DNA from: an uncultured Pelagibacteraceae bacterium
GTDB lineage: Bacteria; Pseudomonadota; Alphaproteobacteria; Pelagibacterales; Pelagibacteraceae
Reading direction: 5' to 3'
DNA length: 64,000 nucleotides
Assembly: GCA_902519255.1 (NCBI GenBank)
Contig: CABYIV010000001.1
Span: 62,001 to 126,000 of the forward strand
Shown piece by piece: positions 1 to 9,157 of the stretch. Position numbers and translations under genes: made by a program. The stretch's first letter is position 1, and each line of letters starts with the position of its first letter. The notes beneath the pieces were generated by a model. The model was not told where the DNA came from, ran no database searches, and saw only the letters and a program-made list of their open reading frames with translations.

Positions 1-208
1 CTTTATTAAAAATGTCATCGTATTTACAAAAAATTTTTTTTGGATACGAAATTATACAATCTCCCTGCTCAGTTTTTTTTCCAATTTTTTGTATAAAATT
101 AAAAGATATATTTTCCGTTTCTTCCAATTTATTTTTTATTAATTGCTTTGAAGATGCAAAAATATTTAATGGATAAAAAAAAATTAAAATAAAAATTAAA
201 TACTTCAC
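1..208 (-). CDS. lolA: LolA-like outer-membrane lipoprotein carrier (partial)
   Basis: N-terminal fragment of about 69 codons; the gene continues beyond base 1. Translation from GTG (206-208) gives a hydrophobic signal peptide ending near NIFAS, then a stretch containing FNFIQKI, EQGDC and SYPKKIFCKYD, which resembles the start of the LolA/DUF2092 half-barrel. LolA carries lipoproteins across the periplasm. The GTG shares one base with the ftsK stop (TAGTG), so it is probably translated by coupling to ftsK, the usual alphaproteobacterial neighbour. The signal peptide and overlap are seen; the family call rests on a short fragment and on gene order. Confidence 0.6.
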   Translation of the reverse strand, partial: MKYLIFILIFFYPLNIFASSKQLIKNKLEETENISFNFIQKIGKKTEQGDCIISYPKKIFCKYDDIFNK

Positions 209-2286
209 TATTTTAAAACTTCTCTTTTACCTACATGATTAGCTTTACTTACTTCACCATTTAATTCCATTTGATCAATGATCCTCGCAGCTCTATTATA
301 TCCTATTTGTAGTTTTCTTTGCAAAAATGAGGTAGACGCTTTTCTTTCTGATTTAATTATTTCCAATGCTTCATTATACAATTCATCAGTATCAGAATTA
401 TCTTTATTTTTTTCACCAATTTCTTTCTCGTCAGCAAAATTCAAAATTTCATCAACATAGTCTGGCTCTGCCTGATTTCTTAAAAAGTTATTTACTTTAT
501 CTATTTCAATTTCTGAAACGTAGGGCGCATGTATCCTTGTGATTCTATTTGCTGAAGACATATATAGCATATCTCCTTTCCCCAAGAGTTGCTCAGCTCC
601 TTGCTCTCCTAAAATTGTTCTACTATCAATTTTAGAGGTTACTTGGAATGAAATACGAGTAGGAAAATTAGCTTTTATTGTTCCAGTTATTACGTCTACG
701 CTCGGCCTCTGTGTGGCCATTATTATATGAATTCCAGCTGCTCTAGCCATTTGTGATAGTTTTTGAATATAGTTTTCAATTTCTTTTCCAGCTACCAACA
801 TGAGATCTGACATTTCATCAACTATTACAACAATGTAAGGCATCTTAACTTTATGCTTCTCGTTATATCCATTAATGTTCCTCACACCCACTTTTGTCAT
901 TAACCTGTATCTACTTTCCATTTCTTTAACTACCCAACCCAAAACAGATGCTGCTTTTTTTGCTTCAGTAATAACAGGACATAATAAATGCGGTATCCCT
1001 TCATAGGTTGAAAGTTCAAGCATTTTTGGATCGATCAAAATAAATTTACAGACGTCTGGTGTATGTTTGTAAATGAGTGATAGGATAATTGTATTAATGC
1101 ATACTGATTTCCCTGAACCAGTAGTTCCCGCTATTAATAAATGAGGCATTGAACTTAAATCACTAGTTATTGGTTCTCCAGATATACTTTTACCAAGAGC
1201 AATAGGTAATTTAATTTCTCTTTTTTTAAAATTCTTATCTGAAATTATTTCTCTTAAAAAAACATTTTCTCTGGATATCTTTGGTAGTTCAATACCAACA
1301 GTATTACTTCCAGGTATCGTGGCTATTCTTGCAGATTCTGAACTTGTATTTCTAGCAATATCTTCTGCTAAATTTATTATTTTGGAAACTTTAACCCCAG
1401 CCGCAGGCTCAAATTCATTAAGCGAAACAACTGGTCCATGACTTATTTTTTTTATTTTTCCTTCTACACCAAAATCTAGAAGTATTTTTTCTAAACCTTC
1501 TGAATCTATTTTAACATCATCCTTTTTATTAGAGCCTTTTTCTGGTTTTTTTAAAAAATCGATTAATGGTAATTTAATTTTTACATCACTTAAAACTGAT
1601 TTGTTATTAGAAAACAAATCTTCTTGAACAGGAGGTTCCTTAGATCTTTCAATTATAGTATTTCCTTTAAAAGTATTTTCTTGAGAAATTAAATTGTCTT
1701 GTTTTGATGAAAACAGTTTTTTTATCATAGTTAACGAACCTAAAATATGAGTAATTTTGAAATTACTGCTTAGCAAAAAAAATAATAAAATAAAAAATAT
1801 TAATAAATAGTAACTCACTGTTTGATTAATTTTCAAAAAATCCGTAATTACAGTTTCTGACATTAAATCACCAACAAAACCGTTGTTCCCATTTATTATT
1901 AACCAATAGGTTTCCTTATGAAAAATACTAAAGAAAAATGTTGCAATAATAGTGTAAAGAATTATGAAAAAAGTATTTTCTATAATAATAATAAATTTTT
2001 TGTTAATTGTTATTGATACTCCAGTAAATAGAAGGGAAAAAGGAATTAAAATTGAAATCAAACCAATTGATTGAAAAAATATATCAGCGATGAAGCTTCC
2101 CCTAAATCCAAGCAAATTTTTTATTTCCTGATTATCTGGAAATATAAAATTTGGATCATCTGGAGAATAGCTAATTAAAGATATAAAAAGCAATATAGAG
2201 ATAACTATTAGAAAAACACCAACTAATTCGGCCAATCTCCTTATAATAAAATTGCTTATTTTATTGATATAATTTTTAAATACCAT
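208..2286 (-). CDS. ftsK: DNA translocase FtsK
   Basis: 692-residue DNA translocase that pumps chromosome termini through the division septum. About four membrane segments occupy residues 15-200, followed by a short polar linker, much shorter than the several-hundred-residue linker of E. coli FtsK. The RecA-like motor has Walker A GTTGSGKS (Lys393) and a Walker B ending VVIVDEMSD. The last about 65 residues form the winged-helix gamma domain (SFLQRKLQIGYNRAARIID), so KOPS-type sequence reading should be intact. The divergent gene starts 61 bases away, and a lolA-like gene overlaps the stop codon. The family call is secure. Confidence 0.97.
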   Translation of the reverse strand: MVFKNYINKISNFIIRRLAELVGVFLIVISILLFISLISYSPDDPNFIFPDNQEIKNLLGFRGSFIADIFFQSIGLISILIPFSLLFTGVSITINKKFIIIIENTFFIILYTIIATFFFSIFHKETYWLIINGNNGFVGDLMSETVITDFLKINQTVSYYLLIFFILLFFLLSSNFKITHILGSLTMIKKLFSSKQDNLISQENTFKGNTIIERSKEPPVQEDLFSNNKSVLSDVKIKLPLIDFLKKPEKGSNKKDDVKIDSEGLEKILLDFGVEGKIKKISHGPVVSLNEFEPAAGVKVSKIINLAEDIARNTSSESARIATIPGSNTVGIELPKISRENVFLREIISDKNFKKREIKLPIALGKSISGEPITSDLSSMPHLLIAGTTGSGKSVCINTIILSLIYKHTPDVCKFILIDPKMLELSTYEGIPHLLCPVITEAKKAASVLGWVVKEMESRYRLMTKVGVRNINGYNEKHKVKMPYIVVIVDEMSDLMLVAGKEIENYIQKLSQMARAAGIHIIMATQRPSVDVITGTIKANFPTRISFQVTSKIDSRTILGEQGAEQLLGKGDMLYMSSANRITRIHAPYVSEIEIDKVNNFLRNQAEPDYVDEILNFADEKEIGEKNKDNSDTDELYNEALEIIKSERKASTSFLQRKLQIGYNRAARIIDQMELNGEVSKANHVGKREVLK

Positions 2287-2347
2287 GAATCAAAACTGCT
2301 TTTGTCACTTTGTATCATTTAATTTTTATTGTTAAAATTATTTTGTT

Positions 2348-3430
2348 ATGAAAATTTGTCTTATAGGCCAAAATTTAACAAATTTGATTCTCGCTACCGT
2401 TTTTGAGGAAAAAAAACTCAATGTTGATATATATTTAAATAAAAGATTTCAAAACATCAAAACAAATAGGACAATAGCTTTATCAAGCGAAAATTTTGAT
2501 TATTTAAAATTTGTAGCAAAATCGAGTATTAAATCTTGGAAAAGCAGGGAAATTAAAATTTTTACAGAAAGTTCACAATCCAAAGAGATAATTAACTTTA
2601 ATAAAAAAAATAAAGAAGTTTTTAATTTAGTATCTTACTCAAATTTAAATGAAACCTTTTATAAAAAAATAAAAAAATCAAAATTTATAAAATTACATTA
2701 TTCAGACACTTCTAGCTCACTTATTCTAAATAAAATTAAAAAATATGATTTAGTTATTAATAGTGAAAACAAAAATTTTATTTCAAATAAATTTTTTACA
2801 AATAAAATAAAAAAACATTACAGAAGTAGAGCATATACATTTCTAATAAATCATCGCCGCAAAGATAATAATACTGCCATTCAAGTTTTTACAAAATTTG
2901 GACCTTTAGCATTTCTGCCGCTATCTAATACTAAAACTTCAGTAGTTTTTTCTTATAAGGGAGTGAAAATAGATGATAAGAAAATTCTCGATATATTTAA
3001 AAAATATAATTCTTTTTATGCATTTACTAAAATTAATAAAATTGAAAATTTTAGTCTGAGTTTTGAAATGCTTAGAAATTATACTTATAGTAATATTCTT
3101 GCTTTTGGTGATTTAATACATCGTATACACCCCCTTGCAGGTCAAGGGTTCAACATGACAATTAGGGATATTAAAATAATGTCAAAAATAGTAAATGATA
3201 GAATGTCTCTAGGCCTTCCGATAGATATCTCTGTTGCTGAAGATTTCCAGAGTACTACTAAACATCTAAATTATCTCTATGGAAAAGCAATCGACGGTAT
3301 TTATGAATTTTTTAAATTAGATAGCAATATTAATAATTCAATTTCAAAACCAGTTTTTAGTATTTTAAATAAAAATTCTATTTTTAAAAAGTATTCTAAT
3401 ATTTTATCGGATAAAGGATTAAACCTGTAA
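2348..3430 (+). CDS. UbiH/Coq6-family FAD-dependent ubiquinone hydroxylase, divergent
   Basis: 360-residue flavoprotein monooxygenase of the UbiH/UbiF/COQ6 group, which hydroxylates the ubiquinone ring. The second FAD motif is clear: GD at residues 254-255 followed by HRIHPLAGQGFNMTIRD. An upstream RTIALSSENFDYL and a KFGPLAFLPLS segment match the UbiH pattern. The N-terminal dinucleotide-binding glycine motif is eroded: after the first beta strand it reads GQNLTN instead of GxGxxG. The ring position hydroxylated cannot be read from sequence. The gene stands alone, divergent from ftsK and convergent with the LON-domain gene one base away. Confidence 0.8.
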   Translation: MKICLIGQNLTNLILATVFEEKKLNVDIYLNKRFQNIKTNRTIALSSENFDYLKFVAKSSIKSWKSREIKIFTESSQSKEIINFNKKNKEVFNLVSYSNLNETFYKKIKKSKFIKLHYSDTSSSLILNKIKKYDLVINSENKNFISNKFFTNKIKKHYRSRAYTFLINHRRKDNNTAIQVFTKFGPLAFLPLSNTKTSVVFSYKGVKIDDKKILDIFKKYNSFYAFTKINKIENFSLSFEMLRNYTYSNILAFGDLIHRIHPLAGQGFNMTIRDIKIMSKIVNDRMSLGLPIDISVAEDFQSTTKHLNYLYGKAIDGIYEFFKLDSNINNSISKPVFSILNKNSIFKKYSNILSDKGLNL

Positions 3431-3431
3431 A

Positions 3432-4073
3432 TTATTGGAGAGTAGTGTTTTCAAACTCGTCTTTAATATAATTATTTAAAATTTGTTCCATTCTTTCTTT
3501 TCTTACATTTATATCAAGACTTTCTAATAATATTTGTTTTTCTTCTAATGAAAAGGGCGATGCCATTGATAGATCATTAAGAGTTTGGCTAAGGTCCTTC
3601 TTTTCTAAGTCTTTTAAGTTCACAATATACCCTTGTTTTTTGAAAAATGTTCTCATGTTCTTCATAATTAAGCTTAAGTCTGAAAAGTTAACTTCGTTAC
3701 TTTTTTGCATTATATCTTTTGAAAAATGATCATATTGAACATTGCACTCACGGTACATTTTGTCGGTGTTTAATTCTGATTTAATTTTGTATCTGCAAAC
3801 TCCATTTAAAATAATAAGTATTCGACCGTCTTCTGTTTCATTGAAACTTGTAATCTTTCCAATACATCCAGTTTCATACAAATCTGGTTTTTTTAAAGAA
3901 CCTGTTTTTTTTGGTTGTATCATTCCAATCATTCTATGTTCTTTCATACTATCATTTACCATTTGCAAATATCTTGGCTCAAAAATATTCAGTGGAACAG
4001 TTGTGCCTGGAAACATTATAAAATTCGATAAGGGAAATACAGGTATTTTAGTTGGTAATTCATTGAGTTTCAT
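3432..4073 (-). CDS. LON substrate-binding-domain protein
   Basis: 213 residues consisting only of the N-terminal (PUA-like) domain of Lon protease: FPLSNFIMFPGTTVPLNIFE then RYLQMV near residues 14-40. There is no AAA+ or peptidase domain. Such stand-alone LON-domain proteins are common in alphaproteobacteria; their role is unproven and could be in protein quality control. It ends one base from the ubiH-like stop (convergent) and starts 71 bases from the divergent barrel gene. Confidence 0.88.
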   Translation of the reverse strand: MKLNELPTKIPVFPLSNFIMFPGTTVPLNIFEPRYLQMVNDSMKEHRMIGMIQPKKTGSLKKPDLYETGCIGKITSFNETEDGRILIILNGVCRYKIKSELNTDKMYRECNVQYDHFSKDIMQKSNEVNFSDLSLIMKNMRTFFKKQGYIVNLKDLEKKDLSQTLNDLSMASPFSLEEKQILLESLDINVRKERMEQILNNYIKDEFENTTLQ

Positions 4074-4097
4074 AACTCAATTATAGTAATTCTTTTT

Positions 4098-4111
4098 CAA
4101 GTTACAACTTG
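4098..4111. promoter_or_regulatory. Inverted repeat between divergent genes (possible operator)
   Basis: CAAGTTACAACTTG is a perfect 6-bp inverted repeat around a 2-base centre. It lies midway in the 70-base gap between the divergent LON-domain gene and the barrel gene, where an operator would sit. A T-run precedes it and a second AACTT/AAGTT pair overlaps it. The repeat is seen; a regulatory role is inference, and short AT-rich repeats arise by chance. Confidence 0.3.
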
Positions 4112-4143
4112 TCAAAAAGTTCATCTTTTGATAAATGTAATTT

Positions 4144-4749
4144 ATGAGGATTTTTTTCATATACTTATTCATGTCTATTTTGTTTTTAGGAAACGTAAAA
4201 GCAGAGGATTATTCTGGTTTTCTCGTAGGATACACAAAACATATTGCTGAAGATCCACATGATTCAGGTGGAAGTACTTATTTTAATGATCCTGAAGAAA
4301 ATGGACTTGTTATAGGTTATTTTAATGGCCAGAAGTCCGATGGTACAGCAATTGAGGGTGAAGTGAGTTACTACACTGAAGTTAGCCAAAACCTGACCAC
4401 TGGAGTTGATGTTGATGTATCCACACTAGCATCAATGTTAAATTTTATGGCAACACCTGGAGATGGAGAATTTTACGGTATTTTAGGTGGGGGCATAGGA
4501 ATTGGATATACAATGGTTGACACTAATTATAAATCTGGAAGTACTACATTTAATGGTGATAATGAAACACTTCAGTTCGGTTATCAACTAATGGTAGGTT
4601 TCGGATCGGGAAACTATGAGGTTCTTTTAAAAAGAGCAAACTTTGGAGAAGTTAAAGGAGGAAGTGGCACTACATCTGCAGGAGGCTCATATGTTGCAGA
4701 TGAGTTTGACAATGTTTATAACTCCTTGGTATTTAAAATAAAATACTAG
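4144..4749 (+). CDS. Small outer-membrane beta-barrel protein
   Basis: 201 residues. A signal peptide ends near NVKAED (about residue 21). The mature part alternates short amphipathic strands rich in Gly, Tyr and Thr, such as YSGFLVGYTKHI, GGGIGIGYTMV and LQFGYQLMVGFGSGNYEVLL, and ends in YNSLVFKIKY, with an aromatic last residue as BAM substrates usually have. This pattern fits an 8-stranded barrel of the OmpW/porin-like type. No specific family is recognised and no ligand can be inferred. The gene is monocistronic with its own upstream gap. Confidence 0.65.
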   Translation: MRIFFIYLFMSILFLGNVKAEDYSGFLVGYTKHIAEDPHDSGGSTYFNDPEENGLVIGYFNGQKSDGTAIEGEVSYYTEVSQNLTTGVDVDVSTLASMLNFMATPGDGEFYGILGGGIGIGYTMVDTNYKSGSTTFNGDNETLQFGYQLMVGFGSGNYEVLLKRANFGEVKGGSGTTSAGGSYVADEFDNVYNSLVFKIKY

Positions 4750-4811
4750 ACTAAATATAAATTATCTTAAAGTTTTTTAATTATTCAGATATTAAATATT
4801 AATGTTGATAC

Positions 4812-4840
4812 TTGATTAATATTCAAAAAACTAATAATTT
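4812..4840 (+). promoter_or_regulatory. Putative sigma-70 promoter of tRNA-Gly and downstream gene
   Basis: A TTGATT -35-like box (4812-4817) and TAATTT -10-like box (4835-4840) are separated by 17 bases and end 18 bases before the tRNA. Spacing is ideal, but the region is so AT-rich that chance matches are likely. Confidence 0.35.
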
Positions 4841-4858
4841 TAAAATTTAATAGTATAA

Positions 4859-4933
4859 GCGGGCATAGCTCAGTGGTAGAGCGTCTCGTTGCCAACGAGA
4901 AGGTCGTGGGTTCAAGTCCCATTGCCCGCTCCA
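4859..4933 (+). tRNA. tRNA-Gly (anticodon GCC)
   Basis: A 75-base tRNA with encoded CCA. Acceptor arm GCGGGCA pairs with TGCCCGC, followed by a T discriminator and CCA. The D arm carries AGCTCAGTGGTAGAGC, the anticodon stem TCTCG/CGAGA encloses TTGCCAA (anticodon GCC), and the T arm has GTGGGTTCAAGTCCCAT. It decodes GGC and GGT. The next start codon follows only 16 bases after the CCA, so tRNA 3' processing probably creates the 5' end of that mRNA. Confidence 0.98.
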
Positions 4934-4949
4934 TTAAAGGAATTATGTT

Positions 4950-5288
4950 ATGAGTGATCTAGCGAGTAAAAAATGTATCCCATGCGAAGGCAATATCCCG
5001 CCATTTAACACAGAAGAAATCCACAAATATTTAAAACAAGTTGATGGATGGGAAGTTATTGAGGATAAAATAGATGGATTTCATTTAATAAAAAATTTTA
5101 AATTTGATGATTTTTTACAAAGTCAAGAATTTGTGAATAAAGTTGGAGAAATTGCTGAAATAGAAGGACATCACCCTGATCTGTGGTTTGGATGGGGCTA
5201 TGCAAGAATTAAAATATTTACTCATGCAATTAAAGGTCTTGCTGAGAGTGATTTTATTTTAGCTGCTAAAATAGATAAGATAAATTGA
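4950..5288 (+). CDS. 4a-hydroxytetrahydrobiopterin dehydratase
   Basis: 112 residues of the PCD/DCoH family, which dehydrates 4a-carbinolamine tetrahydropterin after aromatic amino-acid hydroxylation. The conserved segment EGHHPDLWFGWGYARIKIFTH, with the paired His, and the closing GLAESDFILAAKID are visible. ATG at 4950 is supported by AAAGGA at 4936-4941. No aromatic amino-acid hydroxylase is in the window, so its partner is unknown; in SAR11-like cells it may recycle another oxidised pterin. Probably cotranscribed with tRNA-Gly. Confidence 0.9.
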   Translation: MSDLASKKCIPCEGNIPPFNTEEIHKYLKQVDGWEVIEDKIDGFHLIKNFKFDDFLQSQEFVNKVGEIAEIEGHHPDLWFGWGYARIKIFTHAIKGLAESDFILAAKIDKIN

Positions 5289-6848
5289 TTAGTGATTAAA
5301 ATGTCTTGTTTTGGAAAATACTAAAATAGTATTTGTTTGATCAGCAAATTTAATAATTTCTTTATCATTTTTTGAACCCGACGGTTGAATGACTGCCGAA
5401 ATTCCTGCTTGTACCAATTTTTCTATCCCATCAACAAACGGGAAAAACGCATCAGATGCAGCTAAGATTTCATCACTATCGCTTATTTTCTGAAACTTTT
5501 TCATTTTATCAATTGCTATTTTGCAACTATCCAACCTACTTGGTTGACCAGAACCTATGCCTATTGTCCTATAATCTTTTGTAACGACTATCGCATTCGA
5601 TTTTACACTTCTGCAGATATTAAATGCAAAAATAAGTTTGTTTAAAGTTTTATTTGTAGGTTTTAATTTTGATACAACTTTCAAATCTTTTATAGAAAAA
5701 TGTTGAGTATCTGGATTTTGAACTAAAATAGAATTAAATTTATTGATAAAATTAAATTTAAAATTTTTTTCTATTTTACTAGAATCAATTAGCCTTACAT
5801 TTTTTTTCTTTTTTAAAAGTTTGGCTGATTTTTTGTCAAATCCATTTGCAACTATTACCTCAAAAAATATTTTATTAATCTCTTTAGCTAAACCAACATT
5901 TAATTTAAAGTTACATGATACAACACCACCATATGCACTAATTGGGTCACTTTCTAAAGCCTCTTTAAAAGATTTGATTTTGTTTGGATTAATGGAAACA
6001 CCACAAGGATTAGCATGCTTAATTATTGCTACACCCTTATTTTTTGGTAAAGTTTTAGATATACTTAGGGCAGAATAAAGATCATTATAGTTGTTGTAAC
6101 TGAGTTGTTTTCCACTGATTTGAATAATTTCCTGCTTATTATTTTGTGAATATATTGCTCCTTTTTGATGAGGGTTCTCCCCATATCTTGTCTTCTCAAT
6201 TAATTTTCCAGAAAAAATATTCTTAATTGGGAAAAGATTTTTGGACTTTTGATTGAAATAATTAAAAATTTTTGATTCATAATATGCTGTTTCCATAAAT
6301 GCTTCTTCAGCCAATTTTTCTCTAAATTTTAAATTCGTTGAACCTTTATTTTTATTTAATTCAATAGTTAAATCTTCATACTGATTTGCATTACTTAGTA
6401 TAACTACATCATTATAATTTTTTGCAGCTGCTCTAACCATTGTCGGTCCTCCAATATCTATATTTTCAATTATATTTTTGTGACCAGAATTACTTAATAA
6501 AACTTTTTCAAATGGATAAAAATTTATAATAACTAGATCTATATTTTCATAATTGTTAATTTTCATTTCTTTTTGATGTTTTTTATTCTGCCTAACATTC
6601 ATAATCCCAGAATGAATTTTTGGATGCAACGTTTTTACTCTTCCATCTAGCAACTCTTTTGAATTTGTAAATTTAGATACTTCTAAGCATTTAAAACCCA
6701 TACTTTTAATTTTTTTGTATGTGCCACCTGAGCTTATTATTTTGATTTTATATCTTTTTAGTAAATTTAATAATGGCCTTAAATTGGATTTATCTGACAA
6801 TGAAATTAAAGCAGTCTTAATTTTTATTGTATTTTTTCGAATGCCCAT
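5289..6848 (-). CDS. purH: Bifunctional AICAR transformylase / IMP cyclohydrolase PurH
   Basis: 519 residues, the usual length. It performs the last two steps of IMP synthesis. The N-terminal MGS-like cyclohydrolase carries ALISLSDKSNL, LLDGRVKTLHPKIHSG and DIGGPTMVRAAAKN; the C-terminal transformylase has RYGENPHQKGA, IKHANPCGVS, and near the end DAFFPFVDGIE and QPSGSKND. It overlaps the upstream heparinase-like gene by 25 bases and follows rpe in the same direction, indicating one minus-strand operon. Confidence 0.97.
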   Translation of the reverse strand: MGIRKNTIKIKTALISLSDKSNLRPLLNLLKRYKIKIISSGGTYKKIKSMGFKCLEVSKFTNSKELLDGRVKTLHPKIHSGIMNVRQNKKHQKEMKINNYENIDLVIINFYPFEKVLLSNSGHKNIIENIDIGGPTMVRAAAKNYNDVVILSNANQYEDLTIELNKNKGSTNLKFREKLAEEAFMETAYYESKIFNYFNQKSKNLFPIKNIFSGKLIEKTRYGENPHQKGAIYSQNNKQEIIQISGKQLSYNNYNDLYSALSISKTLPKNKGVAIIKHANPCGVSINPNKIKSFKEALESDPISAYGGVVSCNFKLNVGLAKEINKIFFEVIVANGFDKKSAKLLKKKKNVRLIDSSKIEKNFKFNFINKFNSILVQNPDTQHFSIKDLKVVSKLKPTNKTLNKLIFAFNICRSVKSNAIVVTKDYRTIGIGSGQPSRLDSCKIAIDKMKKFQKISDSDEILAASDAFFPFVDGIEKLVQAGISAVIQPSGSKNDKEIIKFADQTNTILVFSKTRHFNH

Positions 6849-8449
6849 TTAATTTCCTGAGTTATATCTTTTATTTTGCCTGATAAACATATATTTTGGT
6901 TTTCATTAGTTACATTTTTTTTACCGAAATATATACCTGATTCAATACTTATAATCTCGCAGTTAGTTGAAAATTTCCATCCTGAATTTTCAATTTCAAT
7001 TAGTATAGTTTTGTTATCTAAAGTTTTTGTTAATTTAACACCTGGTTCCATATGAAATCTGATATCATATTTTTTTGTTTTTAAATTGTTTTTTGAAATT
7101 ATTTTGTCAGTTCCAATCAATTTATTTTCTTCAACAAAATATTCTAAAGATCTTTCATATAAAATTCCAAATTTTTTTAAAAAGCCATTATGAGATGCTT
7201 TGATTAACCAATAGTTATTTTCATAAACAATATTTTTATCACTAATTTTCAAACCGTTTTCTAATGTTTTATAGTTTCCATTGTTTCTAAATGAACAACT
7301 TGAATGATTATCAATTATAAGTGCTGAATGAGCGGCAGTAGATTTTGAAATTAGATTTAGTTTGTTTTTATAATCCTGAAAGTAACCAGAATTTGAAATA
7401 AGTTTTTTATTTTTGTAGAAGAATTCAAATGAAAGAGCTCCACTTTGATAGTTATGTGAAAAAGATTTTTGGGGTGAATTTCCAACATCCATTGCAAGAA
7501 TACAATTTTTGTTTTTTAAAATAGCATATCCTCCTACTTCATTACTTGAATTGTCAAACTTATATTTATAAAGCGAAAGATATTTATTAAATTCGTTTAA
7601 ATCATTTTGATGATTCCCATTGAATAGTAAACTTTGTTCGATTTTAGAAAAAACAGAATAAGATTTTCCTAGATAGTAAATTATTTCATCAAGGTACTCA
7701 GGTATATCATTAAAAGACTCCTTTAATAATTCTCTAACAAGAACAAAATATTTTAAATAAAAATTTAATTGCCTGATACTTCTCGTTTTTGGAAAATACT
7801 CATCGTCAAATGAATTAATAATAATTTTTCTCAATAATTCTAATCCATAATTTAAAAATTTTTCATTTGCGTATGATAATCCTGTGATTATTATTGCTAT
7901 ACAGCCTAATAATTTATCATTAACAGATCTAGATTTGCTTATTTCATTTATTAAATGATTAATCTGTTTATTTACAGAAAAATTAAATTTATTTTTATAT
8001 TTATTATCACTTTCATCATAAGATAATTTAGAGTTTGCAATCCAAGATATTATTCTCTTTGATAAAATATCTGTTTGCCATGTTAATGAATTATAACTTT
8101 GATTTTTTTCAATCCATTTAATAATTATTGATTGTGTAATACTTGAGGAAGATTTTAAATCAATACTAAATAACCAATAAAAATTATTTAGTTTATTGAT
8201 GTTATTACTACTTAATAATTCACTTTCCCAAATATTATCTTTATCTAATTCTTCAATTTTAATTTTTTTTTTTTCATATTTAACCAAGCAGCTTAAAATA
8301 CTTAGAGTTGGTCTATAGGAAATGTTGCTTATCTCAATTTTTGAAATTTTATTATTATAAAAACTTGATTTTAAGTATAAATTTCTTATTTTATTTTTAG
8401 TGTAGTAAAAAAATTCATTTATTAAAATTAAAGAATTTTTTAAATACAT
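6824..8449 (-). CDS. Heparinase II/III-family protein
   Basis: 541 residues. An alpha-helical toroid-like N-terminal half is followed by a beta-rich C-terminal half that opens with the conserved SHNYQSGALSFEF, then STAAHSALIIDNHSSC, the part of the family carrying the proposed catalytic His/Tyr region. Family members are polysaccharide lyases, but in alphaproteobacteria this protein sits with purH and rpe and its substrate is unknown. No signal peptide is obvious. It lies 1 base from rpe and overlaps purH. Family call fairly firm, activity unproven. Confidence 0.85.
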   Translation of the reverse strand: MYLKNSLILINEFFYYTKNKIRNLYLKSSFYNNKISKIEISNISYRPTLSILSCLVKYEKKKIKIEELDKDNIWESELLSSNNINKLNNFYWLFSIDLKSSSSITQSIIIKWIEKNQSYNSLTWQTDILSKRIISWIANSKLSYDESDNKYKNKFNFSVNKQINHLINEISKSRSVNDKLLGCIAIIITGLSYANEKFLNYGLELLRKIIINSFDDEYFPKTRSIRQLNFYLKYFVLVRELLKESFNDIPEYLDEIIYYLGKSYSVFSKIEQSLLFNGNHQNDLNEFNKYLSLYKYKFDNSSNEVGGYAILKNKNCILAMDVGNSPQKSFSHNYQSGALSFEFFYKNKKLISNSGYFQDYKNKLNLISKSTAAHSALIIDNHSSCSFRNNGNYKTLENGLKISDKNIVYENNYWLIKASHNGFLKKFGILYERSLEYFVEENKLIGTDKIISKNNLKTKKYDIRFHMEPGVKLTKTLDNKTILIEIENSGWKFSTNCEIISIESGIYFGKKNVTNENQNICLSGKIKDITQEIKWAFEKIQ

Positions 8450-8450
8450 C

Positions 8451-9110
8451 TTACATTGATTTTAGAGTTTCTATATTTTTTTTAATATCACCATTGTTTT
8501 CTTTGAATATTGTTGTTCCAGAAACTAATATATTTGCTCCCGCTGATATAACCTCTTTTGAATTAGAGAAATTTATTCCACCATCAACTTCAATATCAAA
8601 CTTTAAGTTATTATCTTTTTTTATTTGATATAGTTTTTTAATTTTTTCAATGACTTCTGGTATAAATTTTTGACCACCAAAACCGGGATATACACTCATA
8701 ATTAAAACTAAGTCTATTTCTTTTAATAATTTTTCAATGACACTTACTTCCGTATTTGGATTTAAAGATACGCCTACTTTTTTGTTTAATTTTTTTATAA
8801 GTTTAATCGACTCACTCAAATTGTCGGTTGCTTCAGGGTGAATTGTTATTATATCAGATCCTGCTTCAGCAAAATTTTTTATATATTTATGAACTGGTGA
8901 GATCATTAAATGTACATCAAAAGGTAATTTTGTATAATTTCTAAGTGTTTTTATCACTGGGGGACCAATTGTAATATTGGGAACAAAATGTCCATCCATT
9001 ACATCGACATGAATTAAGTCAGCGCCACCATCTTCTAATCTTTTAATTTCTTCACCTAATTGGCTAAAATCTGCAGAAAGTATTGAAGGTGAAATTTGTA
9101 TATTTTTCAT
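8451..9110 (-). CDS. rpe: Ribulose-phosphate 3-epimerase
   Basis: 219-residue TIM barrel interconverting ribulose-5-phosphate and xylulose-5-phosphate. Motifs: ISPSILSADFSQLGEEI, HVDVMDGHFVPNITIGP with metal-binding His and Asp, FDVHLMI, MSVYPGFGGQKF, and DIEVDGGIN with the second catalytic Asp. Full length. It begins the run rpe / heparinase-like / purH. Confidence 0.97.
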   Translation of the reverse strand: MKNIQISPSILSADFSQLGEEIKRLEDGGADLIHVDVMDGHFVPNITIGPPVIKTLRNYTKLPFDVHLMISPVHKYIKNFAEAGSDIITIHPEATDNLSESIKLIKKLNKKVGVSLNPNTEVSVIEKLLKEIDLVLIMSVYPGFGGQKFIPEVIEKIKKLYQIKKDNNLKFDIEVDGGINFSNSKEVISAGANILVSGTTIFKENNGDIKKNIETLKSM

Positions 9111-9157
9111 TAATAAATAAAAACTAGTACTATCAATTTTTGAATATATTTGAATTA

